From: Achromobacter sp. AONIH1
Lineage (GTDB): Bacteria; Pseudomonadota; Gammaproteobacteria; Burkholderiales; Burkholderiaceae_B
Assembly (NCBI RefSeq): GCF_002902905.1
Contig: NZ_CP026124.1
Location: forward strand, 5,518,001-5,582,000
Direction: 5' to 3'
Length of the DNA stretch: 64,000 nucleotides
Part shown: one piece after another, positions 16,328-25,847 of the stretch
Layout: every line of letters begins with the position of its first letter
Position numbering within the stretch: position 1 is the first letter of the stretch
Notes under the pieces: generated by a model
The model's database searches: none
Told to the model about the DNA's origin: nothing
The model's input: only the letters and a program-made list of their open reading frames with translations
Made by a program: the position numbers and the translations under genes

Positions 16328-16651
16328 TCACTGTTCGTAGTGGTAATGCACTCTATAGCGCCAGTCCCCCTCCTCCGTAAGGGAAATCGCATAGGTAAGC
16401 CCGGACCAGTTGACGCCATGTTGTCTGGACACGTCATAGTGCTTGATGAGCAATTCGCACAGGTACGGCCCAGCACCCACGCGCTCAGTCGATTCCTCGG
16501 GCCCTCGAATCTCAACTTGAATTGGCGTCGTCTCATCGCGTGTGGAAACAACGCTCAATGTCGCCTCTGGCCAAGTCTCCGGCGTTTCCTGAATCAGTTC
16601 TTCGGCAATGGCCCTATCAACGGGCGCGATGGCTTCGGTGTAAGCAGTCAA
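16328..16651 (-). CDS. YezG/DUF600-like putative immunity protein, TTG start (moron-like)
   Basis: A 107-residue protein read from a TTG at 16651 with GAGG 7 nt upstream; no ATG or better start is in frame. The pattern EAIAPVDRAIAEELIQETPE, then W, a basic middle, and a C-terminal WSGLTYAISLTEEGDWRYRV ending HYHYEQ resembles the DUF600/YezG family (IA-EL, W, then W-L-Y-L, G-W, YxYE), which are immunity partners of polymorphic toxins. This is pattern recall, not a search. It lies opposite to the phage genes on both sides, with a TATACT box about 38 bp upstream of the start. No toxin gene is adjacent. Confidence 0.5.
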   Translation of the reverse strand: MTAYTEAIAPVDRAIAEELIQETPETWPEATLSVVSTRDETTPIQVEIRGPEESTERVGAGPYLCELLIKHYDVSRQHGVNWSGLTYAISLTEEGDWRYRVHYHYEQ

Positions 16652-16740
16652 AGTGCACCTCGGTCTGTTGGCAACGCTGGCGAGTATAGCTGGCGACTTG
16701 GGCGGCGTTCTCTCGGTAGGTGGGGCGAAGGGAAAGCAGC

Positions 16741-17184
16741 ATGACCAACCAGAACAAAGCCGCCCTGGTGTCCGTGCAAGACCTCGAATACGTCGTGCAG
16801 CAACCGCGCCAGGCCGGGAGCGTGGCCGACGAAGAAGGCGAACTGATCGACCGGCTCGACCACCTGCAGTCCAGGCTGCGCGCCCCTGTAGCTCAGGGCG
16901 AGCGGGCGGCATTCGACGAATCCTATCGCACGCTCTTCTCCGTGCCAGCCGCAACTCCGCTGACATTCCCGGACGTTCCGGATGCCTGGAGGTCGTGGCA
17001 GCGGCGGGCCGCCCTGGCAAGCGCCCCTGCCGCTGACAACATCGAGGCTCTGGAGATCCTGAGTGAGTACGGCGATCACAACATCGAGCACGGCCGGATC
17101 TCGTTCGACAAGTGGACATTGTCCCAGGCCGGTGAAGCGCTGCTGCGTCGAGCCGCGCTGGACGAGCACAAGGAGCAATCATGA
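16741..17184 (+). CDS. Phage-type hypothetical protein (147 aa)
   Basis: Begins MTNQNKAALVSVQDLEYVVQ and is followed by acidic, helical sequence; later contains TFPDVPDAWRSWQRR and DNIEALEILSEYGDHNIEHG. An alternative upstream ATG at 16720 would add seven residues. No family recognised. The stop overlaps the next ATG by 4 bp, part of a tight plus-strand phage operon ending in the integrase. Confidence 0.6.
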   Translation: MTNQNKAALVSVQDLEYVVQQPRQAGSVADEEGELIDRLDHLQSRLRAPVAQGERAAFDESYRTLFSVPAATPLTFPDVPDAWRSWQRRAALASAPAADNIEALEILSEYGDHNIEHGRISFDKWTLSQAGEALLRRAALDEHKEQS

Positions 17185-17432
17185 CAAAGCCCAAGCCGCA
17201 AATCCAGCTCGGCCGCGGCGAGCACATCGTCGCAGCCGTACCGGAGTACACATCAGGCCCTGACTGGACCAATTCGCCGCTTTGGGTCTACATCGATGCG
17301 CAAGGCAAGCTGTGCTCAGAGTGCACCCAGCCGCAGCACCAGACTGTGGAACAACGGATGCTATTCGCGCTGGGTGCGCAGATTTCGCGGCAGCTAATCG
17401 CGTCCGTTGAAGTGCGGCGTGAGGAGAAATAG
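17181..17432 (+). CDS. Phage-type hypothetical protein (83 aa)
   Basis: Starts in an ATGA overlap with the previous gene and ends immediately before the ATG of the integrase remnant. Contains GRGEHIVAAVPEYTSGPDWT and a pair of cysteines in LCSEC, followed by a helix (EQRMLFALGAQISRQLIASV). Unknown function; intact. Confidence 0.6.
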   Translation: MTKPKPQIQLGRGEHIVAAVPEYTSGPDWTNSPLWVYIDAQGKLCSECTQPQHQTVEQRMLFALGAQISRQLIASVEVRREEK

Positions 17433-18111
17433 ATGACGCACGGCATATTGACCCCTGACCACGCGGCGATCCACGTGCGCGCCAACCGGGAAATCGCGCT
17501 GTTCAGCGCCATCTTCAACTACGCGCGCGAGATCGGGCTGACGGACGCTCCCAACCCGCGCAGGGCGTGCGCAAGAACAAGGAGCGCGGCCGCGATACCT
17601 ACACGCGCTGGTCTGGAAGGTCGCTGATGAGCCGTTGCAGGATGCGATGGACCTGGCCTACCTAGCGGGCCAGCGGCCGGCCGACACCCTGCGCTTTCTG
17701 GAAACGGACATGCGCGACGGCTTCCTGCACGTGCGCCAAGGCAAGACCGCTCAGAAGCTGCGCACCGAGATCACCGGCGAACTGGCCCAAGTGCTCGATC
17801 GGATCAAGGCCCGGAAGGCCCGATACCGCGCCGACAACAAGGTGGTGAGCCTATACCTGGTCGTGAACGAGGCGGGACTGCCGCTGACCGCTGGGGCGCT
17901 GCGTGACCGGTCCGACAAGGCCAGGGAAGCGTCCGGCGTGCCCAACGCGGCGTTCCAGTTCCGCGACCTGCGCGCCAAAGCTGGCACCGACAAGACCGAG
18001 GCCGCCGGCGACATCCGCCAAGCCCAGAAATAGCTCGGGCATGGGTCGGTCACGACCACCGAAAGGTACGTCCGGCGCCGCAAGGGCGACAAGGCGGCGC
18101 CCACGCGGTAA
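17433..18111 (+). pseudogene. Tyrosine recombinase (phage integrase) remnant
   Basis: The readable pieces are ANREIALFSAIFNYAREIGL (core-binding domain), then after a frame change GVRKNKERGRDTYTR, then after another LVWKVADEPLQDAMDLAYLA and GQRPADTLRF. The long third piece covers most of the catalytic domain, including FQFRDLRAKAGTDKTEAAGD. A TAG at 18031-18033 interrupts the sequence right before LGHGSVTTTERYVRRRKGDK, which carries the His and the nucleophile Tyr. The N-terminal arm-binding domain is missing, replaced by about 16 unrelated codons. Two frameshifts, one nonsense codon and the truncation make it inactive. Confidence 0.88.
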
Positions 18112-18141
18112 TCCGAATTGCGGAAATGGACCAGGATTGCG

Positions 18142-18177
18142 GAAAACAAAACGGGCCTCGGATTGCTCCGAGACCCG
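18142..18177 (-). terminator. Intrinsic terminator after rpoD-tRNA-Ile
   Basis: On the minus strand, a stem of 10 pairs with one mismatch (arms 18152-18162 and 18067-type partner 18167-18177, TTGC/GCAA loop) is followed by TTTTGTTTT (18151-18142). It lies 11 bp beyond the tRNA 3' end and would end the rpoD-tRNA-Ile transcript. Its position between the tRNA and the integrase stop suggests that the attachment core lies beyond it or that the phage brought a copy. Confidence 0.75.
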
Positions 18178-18187
18178 CATGTTTACT

Positions 18188-18266
<79 letters not shown>

Positions 18267-18273
18267 AGGAAAC

Positions 18274-20538
<2,265 letters not shown>

Positions 20539-21383
20539 AGTCGCTTCCGTGGTCGTCGCAACCCGTTCGGGCATGTTGCACCGCGCGGAGCCGCGGGAGG
20601 CTGGGCCTGCCGCGGCGGCGTTGCGGGTAAAACTGATGAACCGGCCGACTCCATGCGGCTGCGTTGGTCGCAGCGCCTGTCCTTGCGGACCCGCCTTGCG
20701 CCATGCCGGTGCGAAACCGTTGGGGCGCTTGGCATACATGGACTCATCCCGCGGGGATGCCCGGGCGTCGGGGGGGCTGCCTGCCTATAAATAGGCGACG
20801 CTTGCTTATCGGGTCGTTGCCCTTAGCAGCTGAGTAGACACAGCACCCAAACCTCGAACGCTACGCGGAAGCATCATCCGCCGAACTGCTCGATTCACCT
20901 CTGTATAGTAATTAACTGTGTAACAAGCTTGGCGCCCCTGACGTAAGCACCCGCGTTTTTCAGGCGGGGCATCCGGACTTGCCGTTGCCGCTCAGCCGCG
21001 AAAACACGTGCCAAACGCCAGACTCGCCAAACTGCACTTCGATTCTGCTTAATCTTTTCCGGCTTTACACAAGGCCCGCGAAAACCGCACATCCGGCAAA
21101 CTCGGGACCCGACTGGCAACTGTCCGACAATCCGGCCCCGCAATCTTGCGCTGCTGTCCTGCCTGCTTTCCTGCCTGTTGCCCGGCGCTACGGCCCTGCC
21201 TTGAACCCTCGGATCCGTCCTGGATCCGGCCGCCCAAGCCATGCGACCGCCATGGTGCTTAGATCACATACGGCGGAAATAGATCCTGCCGCCTGGGCCT
21301 CCCGGCACTTCTGACCAATCCGGCCCCGCCACAATCAAGGACTTATCCGCAGCCAGTGCGGAAAACCCTTGATTTTAACGTAT
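20539..21383 (-). other. Long intergenic region between dnaG and rpoD
   Basis: 845 bp with no convincing gene in any frame. It contains an AT-rich patch (about 20895-20935, TAATTAACTGTGTAAC on the plus strand) and a near-palindrome GCCTATAAATAGGC at 20783-20796. A nested hairpin lies at about 21333-21373 (ATCAAG..TCCGC..GCGGA..CTTGAT). The rpoD promoters probably lie here. The 14-mer CAATCCGGCCCCGC occurs at about 21128 and 21316, with its core again at about 23893 near rpsU. Confidence 0.5.
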
Positions 21384-23441
21384 TTAGCGTATGCCGGCAC
21401 CTTTCAGCACCATCATGCGCTGATTCAGCTCCATGTAACGCTTGCGCGCCTCTTCCGTCGCCAGCCCGCCCGCGGCCAGCTTGGCCATTTCGAGCTTGGC
21501 CGAGTCGAACTCGATGCGCCGCAAGGCGTCGTCCCATTCGGTCTGGGGATCGGGCAGATCCTCCTGCGACAGCACGTCCGCGCGCAGGCCCTTGAGCACG
21601 GTGGCCAGATCCGAATCCGGCTCGGCCGCCTCCAGCAAGGCGCCCACATGGCGCGCGCCGCTGGATTGCGCCAGCATGATCAAGTCCCGCACAAGACCTA
21701 GATGGGGGCCGTGGTCGATCACTTCAAGCTGCTGGTCTCCCATAGAGTCCACCAGCTCGGGATGCGCCAGCAGCAAGCCGAGCAGGCGCTTGGCCAGCGA
21801 CGGCATGGTGCGGCGGCCTTCGAAACCGCCGACGTCGTCCTCGCGCCGGCCTTTCCAATTGCCCTTGCCCTTCCAGTCGCCCTTGCCTTTCCAGTCGCCC
21901 TTGGGCTTCCATTCCTGGCGACGCTGGCCGCCCTGCTGACCGCCTGGCGCACCGGCGGGCTCGCCATGGGCGCCGTGAAAATGCCCGTAATCGGTGTAAT
22001 CGGACTCTTCCGCCGGAATGTCGTGAAAGTCATGGCCGGCGAAGTCATAGCCCCCATCCACGAAGCCCGTATCCGATCCCGAGGATCCGGTCGGGGCGTC
22101 GCCTGCCGGCTGCGCCTTGGCAGCCGCCGGCGCGCCGAATGGTTTGGCCGGCTGCTGCGCCAGCACCTGGGCCATTTCTTCCGGCGTGAGCTGGACCAAC
22201 TTGGCCATCTCGCGCTCGATCTGGACGCGCAGCGCGCATTCCGGGATCGCGGCCAGCAGCGGCTTGGCCTCGTGCAGACAGCTCGCCCGCCCTTCGGCCT
22301 CGTCCATGTTGTGGCGCGAGGCCAGCTCGTCCAGCAGGAATCGCGACAAGGCGACGGCTTCGCCCAGGCAGGCCCGGAACGCCTCAGCGCCGAGTTCGCG
22401 CACATAGGAATCGGGATCGTGCTCGGCCGGCAAGAAAAGGAAGCGGATCGCGATGTCGTCGCGCAGCACCGGCAGGCAGGCCTGCAGGGCGCGCCAGGCC
22501 GCGCGGCGGCCCGCGCCGTCGCCGTCGAAGCTGAAGATGACCTTGTCGCTGGCGCGCAGCAGCTTCTTCACATGGTCGGGCGTCGTCGCCGTGCCCAGCG
22601 TCGCCACCGCGTTGGCGATGCCTTGCTGCGCCAGGCCGACCACGTCCATGTAGCCCTCGACCACGATGACCTGGCCTTCCTGCCGGATCGCCTGGCGGGC
22701 CTCCCACAGGCCGTACAGTTCCTGTCCCTTGGAGAACAGCGGCGTCTCGGGCGAATTCAGATACTTGGGCTCGCCCTTGCCGATGATGCGGCCGCCAAAG
22801 CCGATCAGGCTGCCGCGCGCATTGCGGATGGGGAACATGACCCGCTCGCGGAAGCGGTCGTAGCGACGTCCGTCTTCCGACTCGATCACCAGCCCGGCCT
22901 CGACCAGCGCCGGATCGTCGTAATTGGGAAAGACCTGCGACAGCCCATGGCGGTCGGTGCCCGACCAGCCCAGCCCGAAATGCGCGGCGATCTCGCCGGT
23001 CAGGCCACGTTGCTTGAGATAGCGGATCGCGGCCGGCGAGGCCTTCAGCAGCTTCAGGTACTGCGCCTGGGCGGCGTCCAGCACTTGCGTGTGCCGGGAT
23101 TCCTCGGCCTTGCGGCGCGCGGTTTCGGCTTGCTGTCGGGGGCTGCGATTTTCTTCGGGTACCGTCATTCCCGCCGAAGCCGCGAGCGTGCGCACGGCTT
23201 CGGGGAAACTGGCGCCCGTATGCTCCATCAGGAAGGTGATGGCGCTGCCATGCGCTCCACAACCGAAGCAGTGATAGAACTGCTTGGTGGGGCTGACAGT
23301 GAACGACGGGCTTTTTTCGTTATGAAAGGGGCACAGGCCAAGCAAGTTGGCCCCACCCTTTCGCAACTGCACGTATCGCCCGACGACATCGACGACGTCG
23401 ACCCGGGCGAGCAAATCCTGGATGAATGATTCTGGAATCAA
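21384..23441 (-). CDS. dnaG: DNA primase
   Basis: A 685-residue primase that makes RNA primers at the replication fork. The zinc-binding domain has Cys37-His40 (CPFH) and Cys58-Cys61 (CFGC). The TOPRIM core contains VIVVEGYMDVVGLAQQG and SFDGDGAGRRAAWRA, and a DnaB-interacting C-terminal region follows. A linker near residues 450-530 is unusually rich in Gly, Lys and Trp (repeats of GDWKGKG). The start is a TTG at 23441, because IPESFIQDLLARVDVVDVV is the conserved N-terminus and no ATG precedes it. It follows rpsU by 19 bp. Confidence 0.96.
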   Translation of the reverse strand: MIPESFIQDLLARVDVVDVVGRYVQLRKGGANLLGLCPFHNEKSPSFTVSPTKQFYHCFGCGAHGSAITFLMEHTGASFPEAVRTLAASAGMTVPEENRSPRQQAETARRKAEESRHTQVLDAAQAQYLKLLKASPAAIRYLKQRGLTGEIAAHFGLGWSGTDRHGLSQVFPNYDDPALVEAGLVIESEDGRRYDRFRERVMFPIRNARGSLIGFGGRIIGKGEPKYLNSPETPLFSKGQELYGLWEARQAIRQEGQVIVVEGYMDVVGLAQQGIANAVATLGTATTPDHVKKLLRASDKVIFSFDGDGAGRRAAWRALQACLPVLRDDIAIRFLFLPAEHDPDSYVRELGAEAFRACLGEAVALSRFLLDELASRHNMDEAEGRASCLHEAKPLLAAIPECALRVQIEREMAKLVQLTPEEMAQVLAQQPAKPFGAPAAAKAQPAGDAPTGSSGSDTGFVDGGYDFAGHDFHDIPAEESDYTDYGHFHGAHGEPAGAPGGQQGGQRRQEWKPKGDWKGKGDWKGKGNWKGRREDDVGGFEGRRTMPSLAKRLLGLLLAHPELVDSMGDQQLEVIDHGPHLGLVRDLIMLAQSSGARHVGALLEAAEPDSDLATVLKGLRADVLSQEDLPDPQTEWDDALRRIEFDSAKLEMAKLAAGGLATEEARKRYMELNQRMMVLKGAGIR

Positions 23442-23460
23442 TAGATTCGGGAATCAAAGA

Positions 23461-23673
23461 TCAATACAGGCGCGGGGGCAGTTGCTGGCTACGAATCCGC
23501 TTGTAGTGGCGCTTCACCGCGGCGGCGTGCTTGCGCTTGCGCTCGGCCGTGGGCTTCTCGTAGAACTCGCGCGAACGCAGTTCGGTGAGCAAACCGGTCT
23601 TTTCGATGGTGCGCTTGAAGCGACGCAGAGCGGCTTCAAACGGTTCGTTTTCCTTCAGTCGAACGATAGGCAT
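23461..23673 (-). CDS. rpsU: 30S ribosomal protein S21
   Basis: A 70-residue basic protein, [20 protein letters not shown] and onward to a Lys/Arg-rich tail, the standard bS21 sequence. It binds near the 3' end of 16S rRNA in the small subunit and helps initiation. First gene of the rpsU-dnaG-rpoD macromolecular synthesis operon. Confidence 0.97.
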   Translation of the reverse strand: MPIVRLKENEPFEAALRRFKRTIEKTGLLTELRSREFYEKPTAERKRKHAAAVKRHYKRIRSQQLPPRLY

Positions 23674-24072
23674 AAAGTATTGGGCCTGCTTAAGGGGTAA
23701 CAAAAGTTGATGATAAACCTGGCTTGCTTACCAGCGACGCTGCACAGGTCCAGCCTGCCGGCGCCTGCCCTGGCGTTCAAACGCCCGGCTCTGGCGCCAG
23801 TACAACCCCGGCTGGGATCTCCTGACAATCTCTCTTAACGCTATTTCAGCTGGCTGTTCCCGTTACCCGTGAGACACAGTTCACCTTGCAGTCCGGCCCC
23901 GCCAATGTTGGGCATTCTTATTCGAATGCCCAAGGCGTGGCCCAAAGGAAGGGCGGAAAGCCAAGTTCGGTTTAGCGATAACCAGCGATTCTAGCACGGG
24001 CGGCCGGATTTTGACCATAGACCGGGCACAATCGGCGCCCGGCCCCGCCCTGCCGCCTCGCGATCCGGCGGC
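23674..24072. other. Intergenic region with a perfect hairpin upstream of rpsU
   Basis: 399 bp without a gene, holding the rpsU promoter and leader. At 23909-23934 a perfect 10-bp inverted repeat TTGGGCATTC / GAATGCCCAA surrounds a 6-nt loop. It has no T-run on either side, so it looks more like an operator or an RNA structure than a terminator. Confidence 0.5.
23909..23934. repeat. Perfect 10-bp inverted repeat (hairpin) upstream of rpsU
   Basis: Arms 23909-23918 and 23925-23934, loop TTATTC. It lies about 235 bp upstream of the rpsU start and about 140 bp beyond the stop of the phosphoribosyltransferase gene. Role unknown. Confidence 0.7.
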
Positions 24073-24615
24073 TCAGCTCTTGGAGCCCTTGCGGATCCAG
24101 GCTTCGAGTTGGTGCGGCCGCAGGCTGTCGTAGTCCTCGAACGGCTGGTGAATCCAGGGATTGGTGGGCAGCTTGTCGACGTAGTAGTCCGGCGTGGCCT
24201 GAGAGTGGCCCTTCCACCACAGCACGGCGCTGCGCAATTCGGTGATCTCGGCGAACTGGTTCTTCAGGTGGTCGAAAACCTTGTTGAAGGTCATGCCGGT
24301 GTCCACCATGTCGTCCACCAGCAACACCCGCCCGGACAGGGTGCCGCGCGTGATGGTGATGAACTGGGCGATGTCCATATCACCCTGCTTGGTGCCGGCC
24401 GCCTCGCGATAGCTGCTGGTGGCCAGGATGCCCAGGGGCACGTCGAAGATCCGCGACATCACATCGCCGACACGCACACCGCCGCGCGCCAGACAAAGAA
24501 TCTTGTCGAACTGCCAACCGGATTGGTGCACCTGCAAGGCAAGCCGCTCGATCAGGCGGTTGTAGTCGTCCCACGTCACCCACAGATGGCTGTCATCATT
24601 GGTCGGCGCGCTCAT
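24073..24615 (-). CDS. Phosphoribosyltransferase (Gpt/hypoxanthine type)
   Basis: A 180-residue type I phosphoribosyltransferase. The PRPP-binding loop VLLVDDMVDTGMTF is at residues 97-110, and LCLARGGVRVGDVMSRIF at 41-58 is the PPi loop region. Such enzymes salvage purine bases or pyrimidines with PRPP; this one resembles the xanthine/hypoxanthine Gpt-like group, but the base is uncertain. It ends upstream of rpsU on the same strand with a long gap and is probably a separate unit. Confidence 0.85.
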   Translation of the reverse strand: MSAPTNDDSHLWVTWDDYNRLIERLALQVHQSGWQFDKILCLARGGVRVGDVMSRIFDVPLGILATSSYREAAGTKQGDMDIAQFITITRGTLSGRVLLVDDMVDTGMTFNKVFDHLKNQFAEITELRSAVLWWKGHSQATPDYYVDKLPTNPWIHQPFEDYDSLRPHQLEAWIRKGSKS

Positions 24616-24717
24616 AGGCGGAATTCTCCTGCATGAAAATACGAAAAGGCCGCCTGCTGGCGTGAGCTGCGGCGGCGATGTGGCGAAATCATAACCCGGC
24701 GGCCGGCGCCGCGGATA

Positions 24718-25707
24718 TCAGGACCGGCGCGCGGGTGTCGAGCCGCGTTCCAGACAATGCCCGTCCAGCACGATGCGGCGCGGCGGCGCGGCGGCGTTTT
24801 CGACGCGGTCCAGCAACAGCATCATGGCGCTGCGGCCGATTTCCTCCACCGGCTGCTCGATCAGCGTGATGCCGCCCCCGACCATCTCCGTCCACGGCTC
24901 GTTGTCGAATCCCGCCAGGGCGATATCCTGCGGCACGACCAGGCCAGCGCGCTGCAAGGCGCGGATGACATCCAGCAGCATGAGTCCGTTGCTGGCGATC
25001 AGGGCATCGGGCCGGCCCGGCGCGGCCAGCAGCTCCGCCAGCCGGGCATCCACATCGCCCGCGCGGTGCTCGACATAGGCGGCGCGCACGGGCAGCCCCA
25101 GACGCTGCATCGCCGACTCGTAGCCCTGGCGCCGCTCCGCGCCGGTGGCGGACGCGGCGCCGAACAGGCCTGCGATCCGCCGATATCCCTGGCGATGCAG
25201 ATGCTCGACCAACGCCGCCGACGCGCCGGCATTGTCCAGCACCACGCAATCGTGCAACTGGCCCTGCTCCGCCCGGTCGACCATCACTATCGGAAAACCG
25301 CGCCGCACGCGCCCGACCTGCCCGGCCGTGCGCCGCGTCGGCGCGCAGATGGCGCCGAGCACGCGCTCTTCTTCCATCAGCCGCAAGTACATCTCTTCCT
25401 TTTCGGGATTCTCGTCGGTATTGCAGAGAATCACCCGCAGGCCGCGCGCATAGGCCAGATCCTCGACACTGCGGCTGATGGCCGTGAAGAACGGATTGCG
25501 GATGTCGGCGACGATCAGGCCGATGGTATTGCTGTGGCGCGAGCGCAGGCGCCGGGCCGCCAGGTTGGGCAGGTAGCCGGTGCGCCGGACGGCCTCTTCG
25601 ACGCGGCTGCGCATCTCCGGATCGATGGCCTTGCCCGCCAGCGCCCGCGATACCGTGGCCGGCGACACGCCGGCCGCCTTGGCCACATCCTTGATGCCCA
25701 CCTTCAT
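24718..25707 (-). CDS. fruR: LacI-family repressor of the fructose operon
   Basis: A 329-residue LacI-type regulator. The N-terminal helix-turn-helix is DVAKAAGVSPATVSRALAG and the hinge helix PNLAARRLRSRHSNTIGLIV. A periplasmic-binding-like core follows with VADIRNPFFTAI and ALAGFDNEPWTEMVGGGITL. The ATG at 25707 is chosen because the DNA-binding domain begins at once. It is divergent from fruB, with two LacI-type palindromes in between, one directly against its own start. It probably represses fruBKA and itself, with fructose 1-phosphate as inducer (by analogy with FruR/Cra). Confidence 0.88.
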   Translation of the reverse strand: MKVGIKDVAKAAGVSPATVSRALAGKAIDPEMRSRVEEAVRRTGYLPNLAARRLRSRHSNTIGLIVADIRNPFFTAISRSVEDLAYARGLRVILCNTDENPEKEEMYLRLMEEERVLGAICAPTRRTAGQVGRVRRGFPIVMVDRAEQGQLHDCVVLDNAGASAALVEHLHRQGYRRIAGLFGAASATGAERRQGYESAMQRLGLPVRAAYVEHRAGDVDARLAELLAAPGRPDALIASNGLMLLDVIRALQRAGLVVPQDIALAGFDNEPWTEMVGGGITLIEQPVEEIGRSAMMLLLDRVENAAAPPRRIVLDGHCLERGSTPARRS

Positions 25708-25708
25708 T

Positions 25709-25721
25709 GGAAAACGTTTCC
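25709..25721. promoter_or_regulatory. FruR operator adjacent to fruR start
   Basis: GGAAAACGTTTCC, a near-perfect palindrome around the central CG typical of LacI-family sites. It ends 1 nt from the fruR ATG and covers its ribosome site region, suggesting autorepression. Confidence 0.75.
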
Positions 25722-25775
25722 TGAAATAGAAAAAACAAGCGCCCCAGGGAATCCCGATTGTATTTTCAATACCCT

Positions 25776-25805
25776 TTGAGATCCAGGCACTTTTTCTTCT
25801 AAAAT
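25776..25805 (+). promoter_or_regulatory. Predicted sigma-70 promoter of fruBKA
   Basis: TTGAGA (25776-25781), 18-nt spacer, TAAAAT (25800-25805). Each box matches five of six consensus positions. The predicted transcription start near 25812 falls inside the second operator. Confidence 0.65.
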
Positions 25806-25808
25806 CCA

Positions 25809-25820
25809 GAAAACGTTTTC
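25809..25820. promoter_or_regulatory. FruR operator at the fruB transcription start
   Basis: GAAAACGTTTTC is a perfect 12-bp palindrome, directly downstream of the -10 box and 27 bp upstream of the fruB ATG. A repressor bound here would block initiation. Confidence 0.8.
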
Positions 25821-25847
25821 CCAAGCATGGGTTCCAGGAGACAGATC

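Larger units (their letters stand above)
12097..18187. mobile_element. Decayed prophage / genomic island next to tRNA-Ile(CAU)
   Basis: About 6.1 kb with mixed gene orientation, AT-richer patches, small phage-type genes joined by ATGA overlaps (17181) or abutting stop and start (17433), and several frameshifted genes. It ends with an integrase remnant reading toward the tRNA-Ile 3' end. I could not find a direct repeat of the tRNA 3' end at the left side, so the left border is set at the end of the YjaB-like gene and is approximate. Loss of the integrase N-terminus plus nonsense and frameshift mutations means the element can no longer excise itself. Confidence 0.75.

Noticed and set aside
16277..16744. 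155-codon plus-strand frame starting in an ATGA overlap
   Set aside because: Only the start overlap is attractive; most of it lies opposite the better-supported minus-strand gene and its product is unstructured. It may be the start of a lost phage gene.
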